A stretch of 64,000 nucleotides of DNA from contig JBBPUQ010000005.1 in assembly GCA_038501195.1 (NCBI GenBank), positions 3,472,001 through 3,536,000 of the forward strand. Reading direction: 5' to 3'. Position 1 is the first letter of the stretch, and every line of letters starts with the position of its first letter. Below the pieces are notes generated by a model, which was given only the letters and a program-made list of their open reading frames with translations, was not told where the DNA came from and searched no databases. Origin of the DNA: Nemania diffusa (taxonomy: Eukaryota > Ascomycota > Sordariomycetes > Xylariales > Xylariaceae). Positions 46,731-57,400 of this stretch are shown here, in pieces. The translations under genes and the position numbers were made by a program.

Positions 46731-49700
46731 TTCGACTAACTACTAGATAGCTGCGGTTAATGGCGAGGAGGGCGGGCTACAAATAGGAGCAAAAGAGGGG
46801 TATCTAGGTATATAAGCAAAGGTTCCACTACGAGGTTTGTAGGGAGGACAGAGGGAACATGAGGAGAGAATAACGTTTTACAATAAAGAACTTATTTCGC
46901 GTCCCAACATATCTTATACCGGACGGATAATCCAATTCTGGGAGGTCGGCCCCGGCATGGGGGGGGAATGGACACTCCATTGGGGAAGTTTGAGGTCACG
47001 GAAGCGGCTGGAGATCAGCCCGTCAATATCCGGAGGGAGAGGTGGCTGCGAAACAGGATAGGAGTTTCCGGTCCCGACGGCGGGTCTGATTCAGATCTCC
47101 GTCGTAGGCTCGATTGTGTCTACTTTCCCGGCTCCCTCATGTCACGTTAGGCGAGGGAGCAACTTGCTCTCAATCTACGCATAGGTAGGGAGTCACAGAC
47201 AGGTGTGAACGGGTGCTTTCAAACGGTTAGCGGACATTAGGCAGCTCTGTGATTGCTAACGGTAGTACTTAGTAATAGCCTCCAAGCTGATGGTGGTTTC
47301 TTCGTCACGGACTATGAAAGACATGTTTTGATCCCCATCGGACTTCCGTGTGAGACTTCCCCAATTTTAGGGACTTGTCCCAACAGGTACAGAATAGCGC
47401 ATGCGCAATACATATTCTACAATAGTCTGAATTCAAAGGAAAGAAGATTCCAGCTGACTGTGTATATGCATGGACAAAGGTTGATTGCCTGAGGTGAATA
47501 TATGTATTATATCATCTTCGATTAATGAATGTTCTCGATAAGATGGGAGGTTTGGGGGCTGTCGAACTTGCCAGCTGTTGGCACTCCTGTTCCACCGTAT
47601 TATGATTACTCATTGATACAGGCATATCTGATAGCTGATAGCGTCTCCTGATAGCTGATATGCAAGTAGGTAAGTGGTCAAGCTATTAACCTCACGGGAA
47701 CTTATCTAACCTTCCTTGCTATCTAACTGACTATCTAGCTCGCGACGGCTAGATAGAGACTACCTAGATCGCAGCATTATTTAAGTCGCGAGATCTACGC
47801 TGCTTGTCAATCCGTGGCCGAAATAAGGCCAAGGATTACCAAATATTCATCTTGTACGTATAGTGCTGCACGACATTGGATGATGGACATGAGACGTTTA
47901 TTGGACTTGCAGGCGACAAAGATGTTTTTCAGCCTCCCCAACTTCCAAGCAATCGAATGCGACGCTGTCGGCGTAGAGAGCAACTGCAGACATCTAGCTG
48001 GCGTCACCAAGCATCCGGCTCCATGCTCGGCGGGATTAGTGCCGTCCAAGGTTGCAACCATTGCCACGCTCGGCATGCTACTACCTACTGTATGATGCAA
48101 TGGGAGGTGTAGGTATGGGAGGGTGTTCTTGGTGTGATCTAGCGAGTGATATTACCCCCCCATAGATTGAAAGCCGTTCCGTGTACTGTCTAGCTTGAAA
48201 CCGGAGGCTTTACGCCTAGCTTTTCTTACTGTTCTATATATAGGGACTCGCAGGGACCGGCATTCCTACAATGGCCTTATGGCCTTTCTACCCTCTCGAA
48301 GCGGCGCTCTCTAGATCCGTGACCTCTAATTTGTGGGGATTTCTACCTCGATTGGCATCCACTTCGGCCATCTACCTGCTATATACCTACATTCTCAGTA
48401 GAATAAGTCGCCAGGAGGGTTTCGCATCACCTTGGTTCTGCAGGTAGAAGAACGCAGCCGGGGTTGTGATCCCAGATCCCAGTTACCAGGTCACTACCGA
48501 CGAGCTGGTGCCGAATTCTAGGTACATGAAGCTTGTTGTCGATCATCTCCTCGCTCTGCCTATGCGCCGGAGCTTGAGGGGTGGATGCTGCAAGTTTCGA
48601 GGGGGTGAATAAAACAACCCCCCTAACCCAGCAATGCTATGCATGAAGAGATATATGCGAGTAATAACCCCTGCATTTGTCTGGCCTTGCATGGCACTTA
48701 GCTACCTAGCTTGGGGGAGGGGGGTTGGAGGGAGGGGTTCTCTACACTCTTACCTAACTCTGAAGTTTGTCACGATAACACGATACCTAGAGCTGATTGT
48801 ACCACCGGAAGGACCTTGCGATATTCTCGACACTCTGTCGTGCGCCGGGGACCGTATAGCTGCTGCCCCCTAGGCAAGCCCTCAATGGCTGACTACTCTT
48901 TACCTAACCGTCAGATAAACATGTCGTGTTTCCTGAAACGCAAGAGAGGGTTGCCAAGATGAGGAAATGGCATAAGCCCTCCACATCCCATAGCGAATCT
49001 TTGTCTCTCGGGGTTTGTTTATGTTGAGCGTCGAGGCACCACCGCAACCCATCGTCTAAACTCGATCTTGGCAGCCATGCAACCAGGGCCTCTAGTGGTA
49101 CTCAAGCATCGATAGACGCAGATCTCCGCCTATACATGATGCATGTAGTAGCAAATCTTCGCAAGGAACACCAATTTTGCGTGCCTTAGGGAGGTGCGTC
49201 TAGCAAGGTGTGCTGCAACAGACCAAACACTCTACGATGATGAGTCCAGTGGAACAGAGTGGAACAGTGCGGCCTTTTTCTATGCCCACCAGCACTAAGT
49301 AGAAGCAGGGTTGTAAGTGCTCTTCGGGACTCTTGAGATGGCATGTATCACGAGGCCGGAGCTTATCTCTCTAGACCTGCAATAAACCCAACGCATAGCA
49401 AAGTCAATAGGTGTCAAATGACATCGAATGCATTACCCATATGGATTGACCTTGGTGCAGACAGCGGCAGGTAATTAACCTTGTTCGCTTCTTGTCGCCA
49501 CCATCGACTCATGATTATTAAGTGAGTCCAGCAATCTGTCTGACCACCGATCGGCTTTAATATATCGGAATGCACCGCAGGTACTCACGGGGAAGGCCCC
49601 CGGCGTTGTAAGCCGAGATAGATGGGTTACCAGTGTCACAGAAGGGTTGGGATAACCTCGTAGATGGTGTAGCTGTTACATGTTAAGAGGTGGGCAGTCG

Positions 49701-49926
49701 TCAGAACCACCTAGGGTAACGTCGATGTACAAGCCCGCGTCGTCTATATGCCCACTCTTCTACGAGTCTGGCTCTAGAGCTCACTAATCGGCACAGATCT
49801 AGGCCTAGGAGGCGTAGAGACGCTAATTTCGGGTTAAGCCTACAGAGCCGTAGATTGGTCGATTTCACGCGGCGCAAGTCAGATGCTAGTTCTCATACCT
49901 ATTCCCGCGTCTGAGGAGTGAGAAGA

Positions 49927-49945
49927 GGGGGGGGGGGGGGGGGGG
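49927..49945. repeat. Poly(G) run of 19 bases
   Basis: Uninterrupted G tract in AG-rich context. Its length may be unreliable in the assembly. Confidence 0.8.
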
Positions 49946-51211
49946 CGGTGATCGTAAGGAATTATTCTCGGCTCTCCAAACTTAACCGTTTCTTTTCCTC
50001 CTCGTAGCGAGAATAGACCTAGGTAGCCTGCCTAACAAAAGCGTCTCCTACTAGCAGGTACAGCCCAAAAAAAAAAAAAAACTACTGTGGCCTTAGGTGT
50101 CTCGGTAGTAAGGTAAGCCCATCCTCGTCTGACTGTAGGGTTACCCTCGCCTTCCTTAGCATCCCGCATCTTCATAATGTCAAAGTTTTCTTTTGCATAT
50201 GCCACGCATAAACTCTGTAGAACAGATCGTCAAAGACCTTTGCGGTCGTGCAGAAAAATAAAGGCTTAGCAACTCAAATCTTGGCTTTTTAGGTTAAGTT
50301 GGCTGTATTATTACTAATTCCTTCGTCATCAAGTCGACCGATGGATGAGGAAATCAGCAGATGCTTGCACGAATTCAACCAGCGCTAATAGTAAATACAG
50401 TGGTCACTAGAAAGAACCCTTGTATCGGCTTGCAAAACATGCTTGAAATTCGACTCATACAAGACCCGTAACTAAGCCCAAGATACCTAACAAATCCCAA
50501 CCACCCAAGCAGCCAACGCCTTATGCCAATTCGAATTTTACCTTTGAGCTGAATAGTGTCTAGCAAAGCAAATTCCTCCGTCCTCCCCTGCCCTTCCCCG
50601 TAGAAACGACGAAATAAAAAAACCATCGCAAACATAACCAGAAAAACAAATATGCTCAGCCTCCAGTCTAAGTGTCTCTAGAATGTGGATGTGCCAGAAA
50701 GAACCAGCTCCAAACGCCTTGCCAACCCCGAGCCAAAATCCAATAAACCAGACTGATTGCGCTAAACAACAGCATGATATTTGTAGTGCCGTGGTATCGT
50801 TGTACGGCCCGGTCCCATTTAACGCCTTGAATATCGCTGTAGTGCTATGATGCCCCATCTGATTTCCTTGTGTTGTATGTGTATCGGTGTCGCTGAACTT
50901 CATTAATCGTCTCAAGACCGATCATATTATATGGTTGTAGCCTTCTTTGTGTCTTTGGTTCGTTTACCATAGGCTGCGCCCGCTTTCATGTCCGCTTTTT
51001 CATATTCGAGTGCAACATGCGAGCGCAGTCACCACCCTGATATATCGAGAACCACCTATTAGGACCCGGTGTATCTGTATTTCAGGATCTTTCTATAAAA
51101 ACCAAGTCGTGATTGGTGCCGTTGAATTTGACGTTTTGATAAAAGAGACTGAGCCGAACATCGAGCAGTCGCAAAATCAAGGACACGACAAAATCACGGC
51201 ACTCTTGATTT

Positions 51212-51214
<3 letters not shown>

Positions 51215-51246
<32 letters not shown>
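51215..51246. repeat. Poly(A) run of 32 bases
   Basis: The longest homopolymer in the window, about 70 bp beyond the stop codon of the Cmr1-type gene (which reads the other way). No retroelement body was recognised. Confidence 0.8.
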
Positions 51247-51249
<3 letters not shown>

Positions 51250-51313
51250 GAAGCTGAACCGAAGAGATAACTCGACAAACAGATGTTTAGAAAAAAACTC
51301 TGTAGCGTCGCAA

Positions 51314-54300
51314 TTATGCGTTCCATCTCCGTTGCAATGTTATGAGCTTACGCCTGATGCCGTCGCCAAAGCGCGTACTAATGCCACCGTCGAGCAGCCC
51401 TATAGCATAGTCAATAACACCAGATGGCTTATTGATGCTCACGGTTGACGAATTAGGGCCCGAGAGCACTGGCGTGCCTTTACCGCTCCACATGTACTCG
51501 TATAAACTCTCAGCCTCAAGTGGCACTTGGTCGATGATTATAGGCATTTCTGACGACTGGACGTTCTTATCTTGTCGCAGGACGCTGTAAGCCCAGAGAA
51601 TGAGCATCGCGCGGTAGATGGCGGCGTTCCACCATACAGGCCGCCGGCCCCTAGGCATAGCTCGCACTAGGCGTATCACCTGCCCACAGTGATAGATGGC
51701 CTCTCCGGTGTGGTGGATGTAGTAGTTGATCTGCAGTCGTTGTTCCCAGGAACCCTCGCGCCGCGCGAGCTGTTCGATCCCGGGAAAATTTGTCACTGAA
51801 TTGAGTGAGATGAGGTGAAAGAGTACCATGTTCGTCATACTTGTCACGCAGGCCGGGCTCGACTTCAAGTGAGCGTGTGCAAGCCGCTGCCATTTCTGAA
51901 GTAACCTCTGGACCTCTTCTTTGCGAAAAATCGTGGGGTTTTCATTCACAGGTGGTGAGGCCGTAGCCCGGATGCTCGACGTATCAGACGAGTAATATGT
52001 CATCTCCCGCAGGTGCCACAGGAACGTCTGTAGGGGATGCAGGAGGATTCGCAGCTGATAAGGTGTCAAGCGAGCCATCGCGCTGCCCTCCGCATTATCG
52101 TGGACAAACTTATGGTACAGGTCATGGAGGGAAGGCGTCAGCGATAGTGGGACAAGCAGCTGTGCACTGGCGATGGTAGAATGGTTGAGGAGGGACTGCA
52201 TGGTAGCCATCCACTCGTGAGCATTACCCGCTACCCACAACTGCTCGGGGCCGGGTAGAGGCGCACGGAGGTCGCTGATGGCCAGTAGAGGGCCCGTGTC
52301 GTGAAACAAGCTGATCTCCTGGTCGACCATGACCCAGTTGTAAACTAGTCTGCCAGCACAAATAATTGATTAGCCAGCCCGTCTAGCACTCGGCCCTTCA
52401 GTATTGCAGCTTGCTCATACGCAGCGACAGCTAATGAGAGGCATAATCTGTGACCTATGACGCATACCTGTTCTTCGTTTCTTTCTCTACCCAAGAAACC
52501 CATTCCACCTCAACATTGAGTGGCTGTTCGATTGAGGGAATCGTGGAGGGCTGAGACTCAAACATCCCAGCGTGCTTCAGCATCTATACGGATCGGTTAA
52601 TATCTTCGACTCTAATCGTTTTATACGGAAAAAGGAAAGGGCTTCTTACTTCAAGATACATCCCTCGCTGCCCCATCGCGATATCCATCAGCCATTTGTC
52701 ACCGCTCCAGGCTCCCAGCAGTGTGAAGAGCAGAGCACACCTATGCACGGTGGAGTTTGCGCACATTTCTACATTCTTCTCGATGATATCAAATAATGAT
52801 ATTCTGCAAGTCTCGATGAGACCTGTGGAGAGTGCGCGTGCTTCCTCTCGCGGGATGGCGGAGGCTCCCTGCGCGATCATGAGCAGAATTAATAAAGTCG
52901 CGGTTTGATTATGCTCGATCATCTCGTTGGGATCGAGGCGGCTCGTGGACACCAGCGAATAGTAGAACGAGAGGTTGCGAACATAACTCTCTAGGAAGTA
53001 GTTCAAGACTCCGGATGGGGGGAGACCGAGGAACGTAAGCTGCCCGCCGGTTCCACAATTCTTATTCTGGTCGAAGAAGCCAGGGCGATGAATGTCGAGG
53101 GCTTTGTGTAGAAACGTTTGGGTGATGGCCAGCACCTTATCGCGCGTCCGTGAGTTCATAGGCACTACCGATGCTAAATCAGCACCATGGCCTTCATCCC
53201 TCTTCGTTGATTTGGCCAGCGTATGCCATGTGCTCACACACTTCGATATGTCTTCTAGAGATTCTAGATGAATCATTGCAGTCCGCGGGCAATTGCCTGA
53301 GTACGCGACGGGATTGCATCGAACAAGTGGCCATGCAGAATCACCATTGACCACATCATTGTATTCTGCAATCCGGCCACCTAGTGGGCCGGTCGATTTT
53401 GGGTGAACAATGACCGCCCCAGCTTCGTTGTGAGACATCATACTAGTGCATTCAGTGGGTGTGGATGCCGTAGTTGAGGCAAGGGGATCTGGATTCGAAG
53501 CCGACATCGGGCTGAATTCTGGAAGTGGAAGTCCTAGAATCCCGAGATCGGCTTGTGTCTGTCCCGCTGCTAAGTCGTACTCCATGAGCTCAGACCATAG
53601 CCAAGTTGGCTGATTATTGGGATCGTGGTGTGCTAGCTCAGCTCCGAATGGGAGGAGGTCGGTGAAATTATCCATGGGGGGAGCAGGCGAATTAAAACCC
53701 TCGAAGTTGATATGCGAGTTGGCAGGAGAGGTTTGCGTGAGCACGCCGTCATGCTGCGCTATCCGAGGGTCGATAGTTAGAAGTGCGTCTCGCGGTGATA
53801 TTGGGATCTTGATCTGTGGATCGGTATGAGCAGCTACAACTCCCACTCCCACCCCCATTCCTACCCCCATGCCTACTCCCATTCCCACTCCCTGGTTGAT
53901 GTCCATTTGCGCGGGGACCACCGTGGTCATAGCAGGCGACACAGACACAGATCCTGCCATAGATGTCATAGATGCCCGCTTGTTTTGCGCTACTCGAGCA
54001 GCTTTATTAGCCCGTCGAGCATAGCGAGGTTCGCACTTGATACTCTTCTCGCGACATCTCGTACACGACGGGATCTGTTTGTCGCATCCAGTCTTGGCCT
54101 GTGAGCAATTGTGACAGGCGATCTGGGTGCGCCCATGGTGCGGCGGAGAACCTCCCGGCGGGCGGCCCATCGTATCTCTCTCTTGATGGTATGTGCTGTA
54201 ATGTCTTTGGAGGAGGTCTCTGTGGCGACAAGGTTGTTAGCAGAACTCCTACACTCCTCCGCGAGACCAACGCCGGCATGGATGGTGAGGAGTACCTTCG

Positions 54301-54474
54301 AGAAAAGTCAAGCTGGCAGTCGCTACAACGATAGGGCTTTACGTTTGTGTCTTGAGGTGGTCATTGTTAGTGGAAGCTCCAAGGGCTATCGAAATGCTAC
54401 TGACGATTGGGAAGATGTCTTTCTAGGTGCTCCTTTCGCGTAAACCCCTTTCCACAATACGCGCAAAAAACCAT
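51314..54474 (-). CDS. CMR1: Cmr1-type melanin regulator: two C2H2 fingers plus Zn2Cys6
   Basis: Five exons on the minus strand (54474-54405, 54350-54296, 54219-52650, 52583-52468, 52349-51314) give 948 aa. The first two exons are only 70 and 55 nt. Finger 1 is C4-X2-C7-X12-H20-X3-H24 (FCAYCGKGFTRKEHLERH). Finger 2 is C32-X2-C35-X12-H48-X4-H53. The Zn2Cys6 cluster is C77-X2-C80-X6-C87-X6-C94-X2-C97-X6-C104. This order of three zinc modules defines the Cmr1/Pig1 regulators of DHN-melanin genes. A Gly-Val-Met repeat (residues 152-170) precedes a long region of the fungal transcription-factor type, which runs into the last two exons. The ATG is the first in frame after a TGA nine bases upstream. 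Introns are 54, 76, 66 and 118 nt, with donors GTCAGT, GTACTC, GTAAGA and GTATGC. A shorter reading starting at 54170 would lack both C2H2 fingers. Confidence 0.92.
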
Positions 54475-57400
54475 CTTAGCTCAGACAGTTTCTCATAGGG
54501 GCCGTCGGGAAAGCCTTGGGCAGGAGGGGTCCGGATAGGTCCTGTATCCAGATTGATCGAAGTTGAAGAGAACCATAGAAAACATAAGAGTCGTACCCAA
54601 GAGAGCAGAATTACAATGAAATCGTACAAGGGTCTGATATGGGAAGAATGGGAGGTAGATAGGTAGATAGATTGTGCTAAATAGCAAGCTAGATAAACAA
54701 GAGACGACAGGTCGTTTGTACGGTCTGTGGTGTGTGGACCGTGGACCGTCGATCATGGACTGTTGGCCTGTGGAGGATGAACAGCCTCGCTCACGCCAAT
54801 TATTGGACGATTTTAATAGAATGCCACGATGTTAAGTAGAACGAGGGTCTTCCTATGTTGCTAGGGATCCCTTAAGCGAAAACGCAGTATTCGGTCACGT
54901 TCAGGTCCAGGGTCTGGCCGCCACGAACTTGGTCCCGGACTTTGGGAAGATGCATAAAGCCCCCTAGATAGAGAGGCACATTTGATTTATATTAGAGATA
55001 GAGGTCAAGATGGTGGTGGTAATGGAGGTGGTGGTGCTGCTGGTGGTGGTGGCCGGAGGTGTATCTGGAAGTAGATCCGACAGCGATTCTGAACAGAGTC
55101 TGACATTATACATTATATTTGGAGCTAGCGATGTGCAGGACCGTCCGGGTTCGAGGAAGAACGCGAGCAAAGTCGAAAGAATGATCAAGCGGGCATAACC
55201 TTCTGAAGGTTATTCCTGCCATCTAGCAAGTAATTCACTAAAATTATGCAGGCCTATCACGCTCCAGGCAGACGGAAAGAGGTATGTAGGTAGGTACCTC
55301 TAAGAGGGAGACGTCACTAGGGAAGGGGAATATCGACCTCGCTGGATCAGAGGCAACAATACCTACCTAACCTACCTGTATGGCAGGGTATACTGGATAC
55401 TCGAGAGACGAAGAGCTCGGCAGGGTATCAGCAAGCTTGAGCATACCTGCCTCCTACCTAGGGTACCTAACTTTACGAGGCAGTAGGTTGGTACCTAGCT
55501 CCCTGCATCACAAGGGTCTGATTTAGCGCCAACGCGTTTCGGCAGCGCTATGTAGGTAGTCTACTCGCTGACGTATCTCCCTCTGCCTAGGTACCTGTTA
55601 TATTTATCTTCTGTGTGTTAGACCACTTACAAGTCGGCAGTACAGACCGCTATAGAGGCGTGGTTAGTGGACAAGTATTTTACCTTTCAGGGCCCAGAGC
55701 CAGGGCTCATACAAGTAAGGGACTTCGGCGACCAGCTAACTACCTAGCCGCACAAATGTGCCGCAGGGATTTCTTCTTCTACCGAGACGTGCATCAACCT
55801 GCAGATTTATGCCGGCCTTATATAACAGAAGCACCCGTCCACCTTTGCACCTAAGTACTTACATAGGCAGACACTAGGGTGTGCTTATACTTCAGCTAGG
55901 GCTTCGTGCTGTATGCCCGCATATAACTCGGTACAGGGGATTTGTACCGTCGTGTCTATAGCACGTATCCCGGTCAAATGGGGACAGAAGCATAACGGTA
56001 ACTCGATACAGGGATACCCTACCTATCTTGCTTGTAATATTTGCTCTTGCTTCTATCAACCTAACTCTTGAGTGCTGTAGCCTGGGCAGGACCGAATCTT
56101 AGCAATAAGCTTACGAGTGCACCTATAATTAATTGCCTATCTAATCTAATAAAGGGTTTTATCAAACAGCAACAACTGAAAGTAAATTAGATACTTCATG
56201 ATTATAAAAATAAATTAAACAAATAAATAAATAAATAATAATAATAATAATGACACAAGACCCTTACCCCTGCCCTTTAAAATGGGAAGTGGATATCAGA
56301 CGATGGGTCTATGAGCGGCTTATCTTAAACAAGGTACCTAGTTTGTACTAGATAGTGTGTAGTCGATTCTACCCCTGCACATCTTCCTCCAATATGCACA
56401 GGATAGGTAACAACACACACTAACATCTCATGTAATTGGCCGACCTTCTGCAAACATCTGGGGTAGGTATGTGGGTAGGTATATAGGTACTGTGTACAAA
56501 TCTGGTTAGGACTCGGAGATTTAAATAACTGGGGCGCGATTCGACCAAACAGAACAACAACACCTACTCCCTATGCCTCAACAGAGAGCTCACTTACCTA
56601 ACGTACGCAGTATATCTTGGATACCTACCTCTATCTGCGGTACGTGCGTACTCGAACAAGTCATCGCGTCTCTCTCATCTATTTTTGAACCGGAGAACGT
56701 CCAGTAAAAGACCGCACATCGACTCTAGGATCGCTTGTTAGGACGCTTGTCACACGTTCTGTTGCTTCTAACCAGGCATGCGCCGGAAATCCTCCACCTC
56801 GCTGTTATGCACCAGATCTCAACAGCGAATGCAACTGAGTATCTACGTCAAGATAGGATACCTACCTGCATACCTTGCTCGAGTCTAGGCGCAAGTCTAG
56901 GTATGTAGGTACTTTGGTAAATTGTGCAAATGACGATGATATGGGTCTTACCACGTAGCGCTTCTAACATGGTATACCCAAATCCCTCCAATGTACGTGA
57001 TCCCGGCTTGCATCGACCCACGCCAGACCCAGTCCCCCGTCCCCCGCGGCCCTTACTTATTCATTTTTTTGTCGGTAGATAGGGCGAGCATGGCGAACTC
57101 ACTACGTGTGACCTACATTGCCTATCAATCTATAGTTTGTCCAGAACTAGCAATTGACAATCACGACATAAAGCTAATTATTAGCTAGGGCGCGGCTAGA
57201 ATGGAACTTACTGAAGTTAAAGCCGTTGCTGGGCGTATTCGCTCGTGCTATTGGCTGTAGGTCTAGAGCTATTGTGAGGATGTCTCACGACATCTTCACA
57301 ACTATCTCATGTAGTTCCGCGTACATAACTGCGATCGCCAAACATCACCGTCCTCGCGAAGTGAGGGGTCACAAAGGCATGGCTGGGGACGGCATGCTAG

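Larger units (their letters stand above)
46731..51313. other. Gene-poor region between reductase and Cmr1-type regulator
   Basis: About 4.6 kb. The frame at 50538-50915 (minus) and others have no family features. The region includes a G run and two A runs (50067-50081 and 51215-51246). Confidence 0.5.

Noticed and set aside
50538..50915. Minus-strand frame of 125 codons
   Set aside because: No family features, no codon bias like the supported genes, and it is overlapped by another frame.
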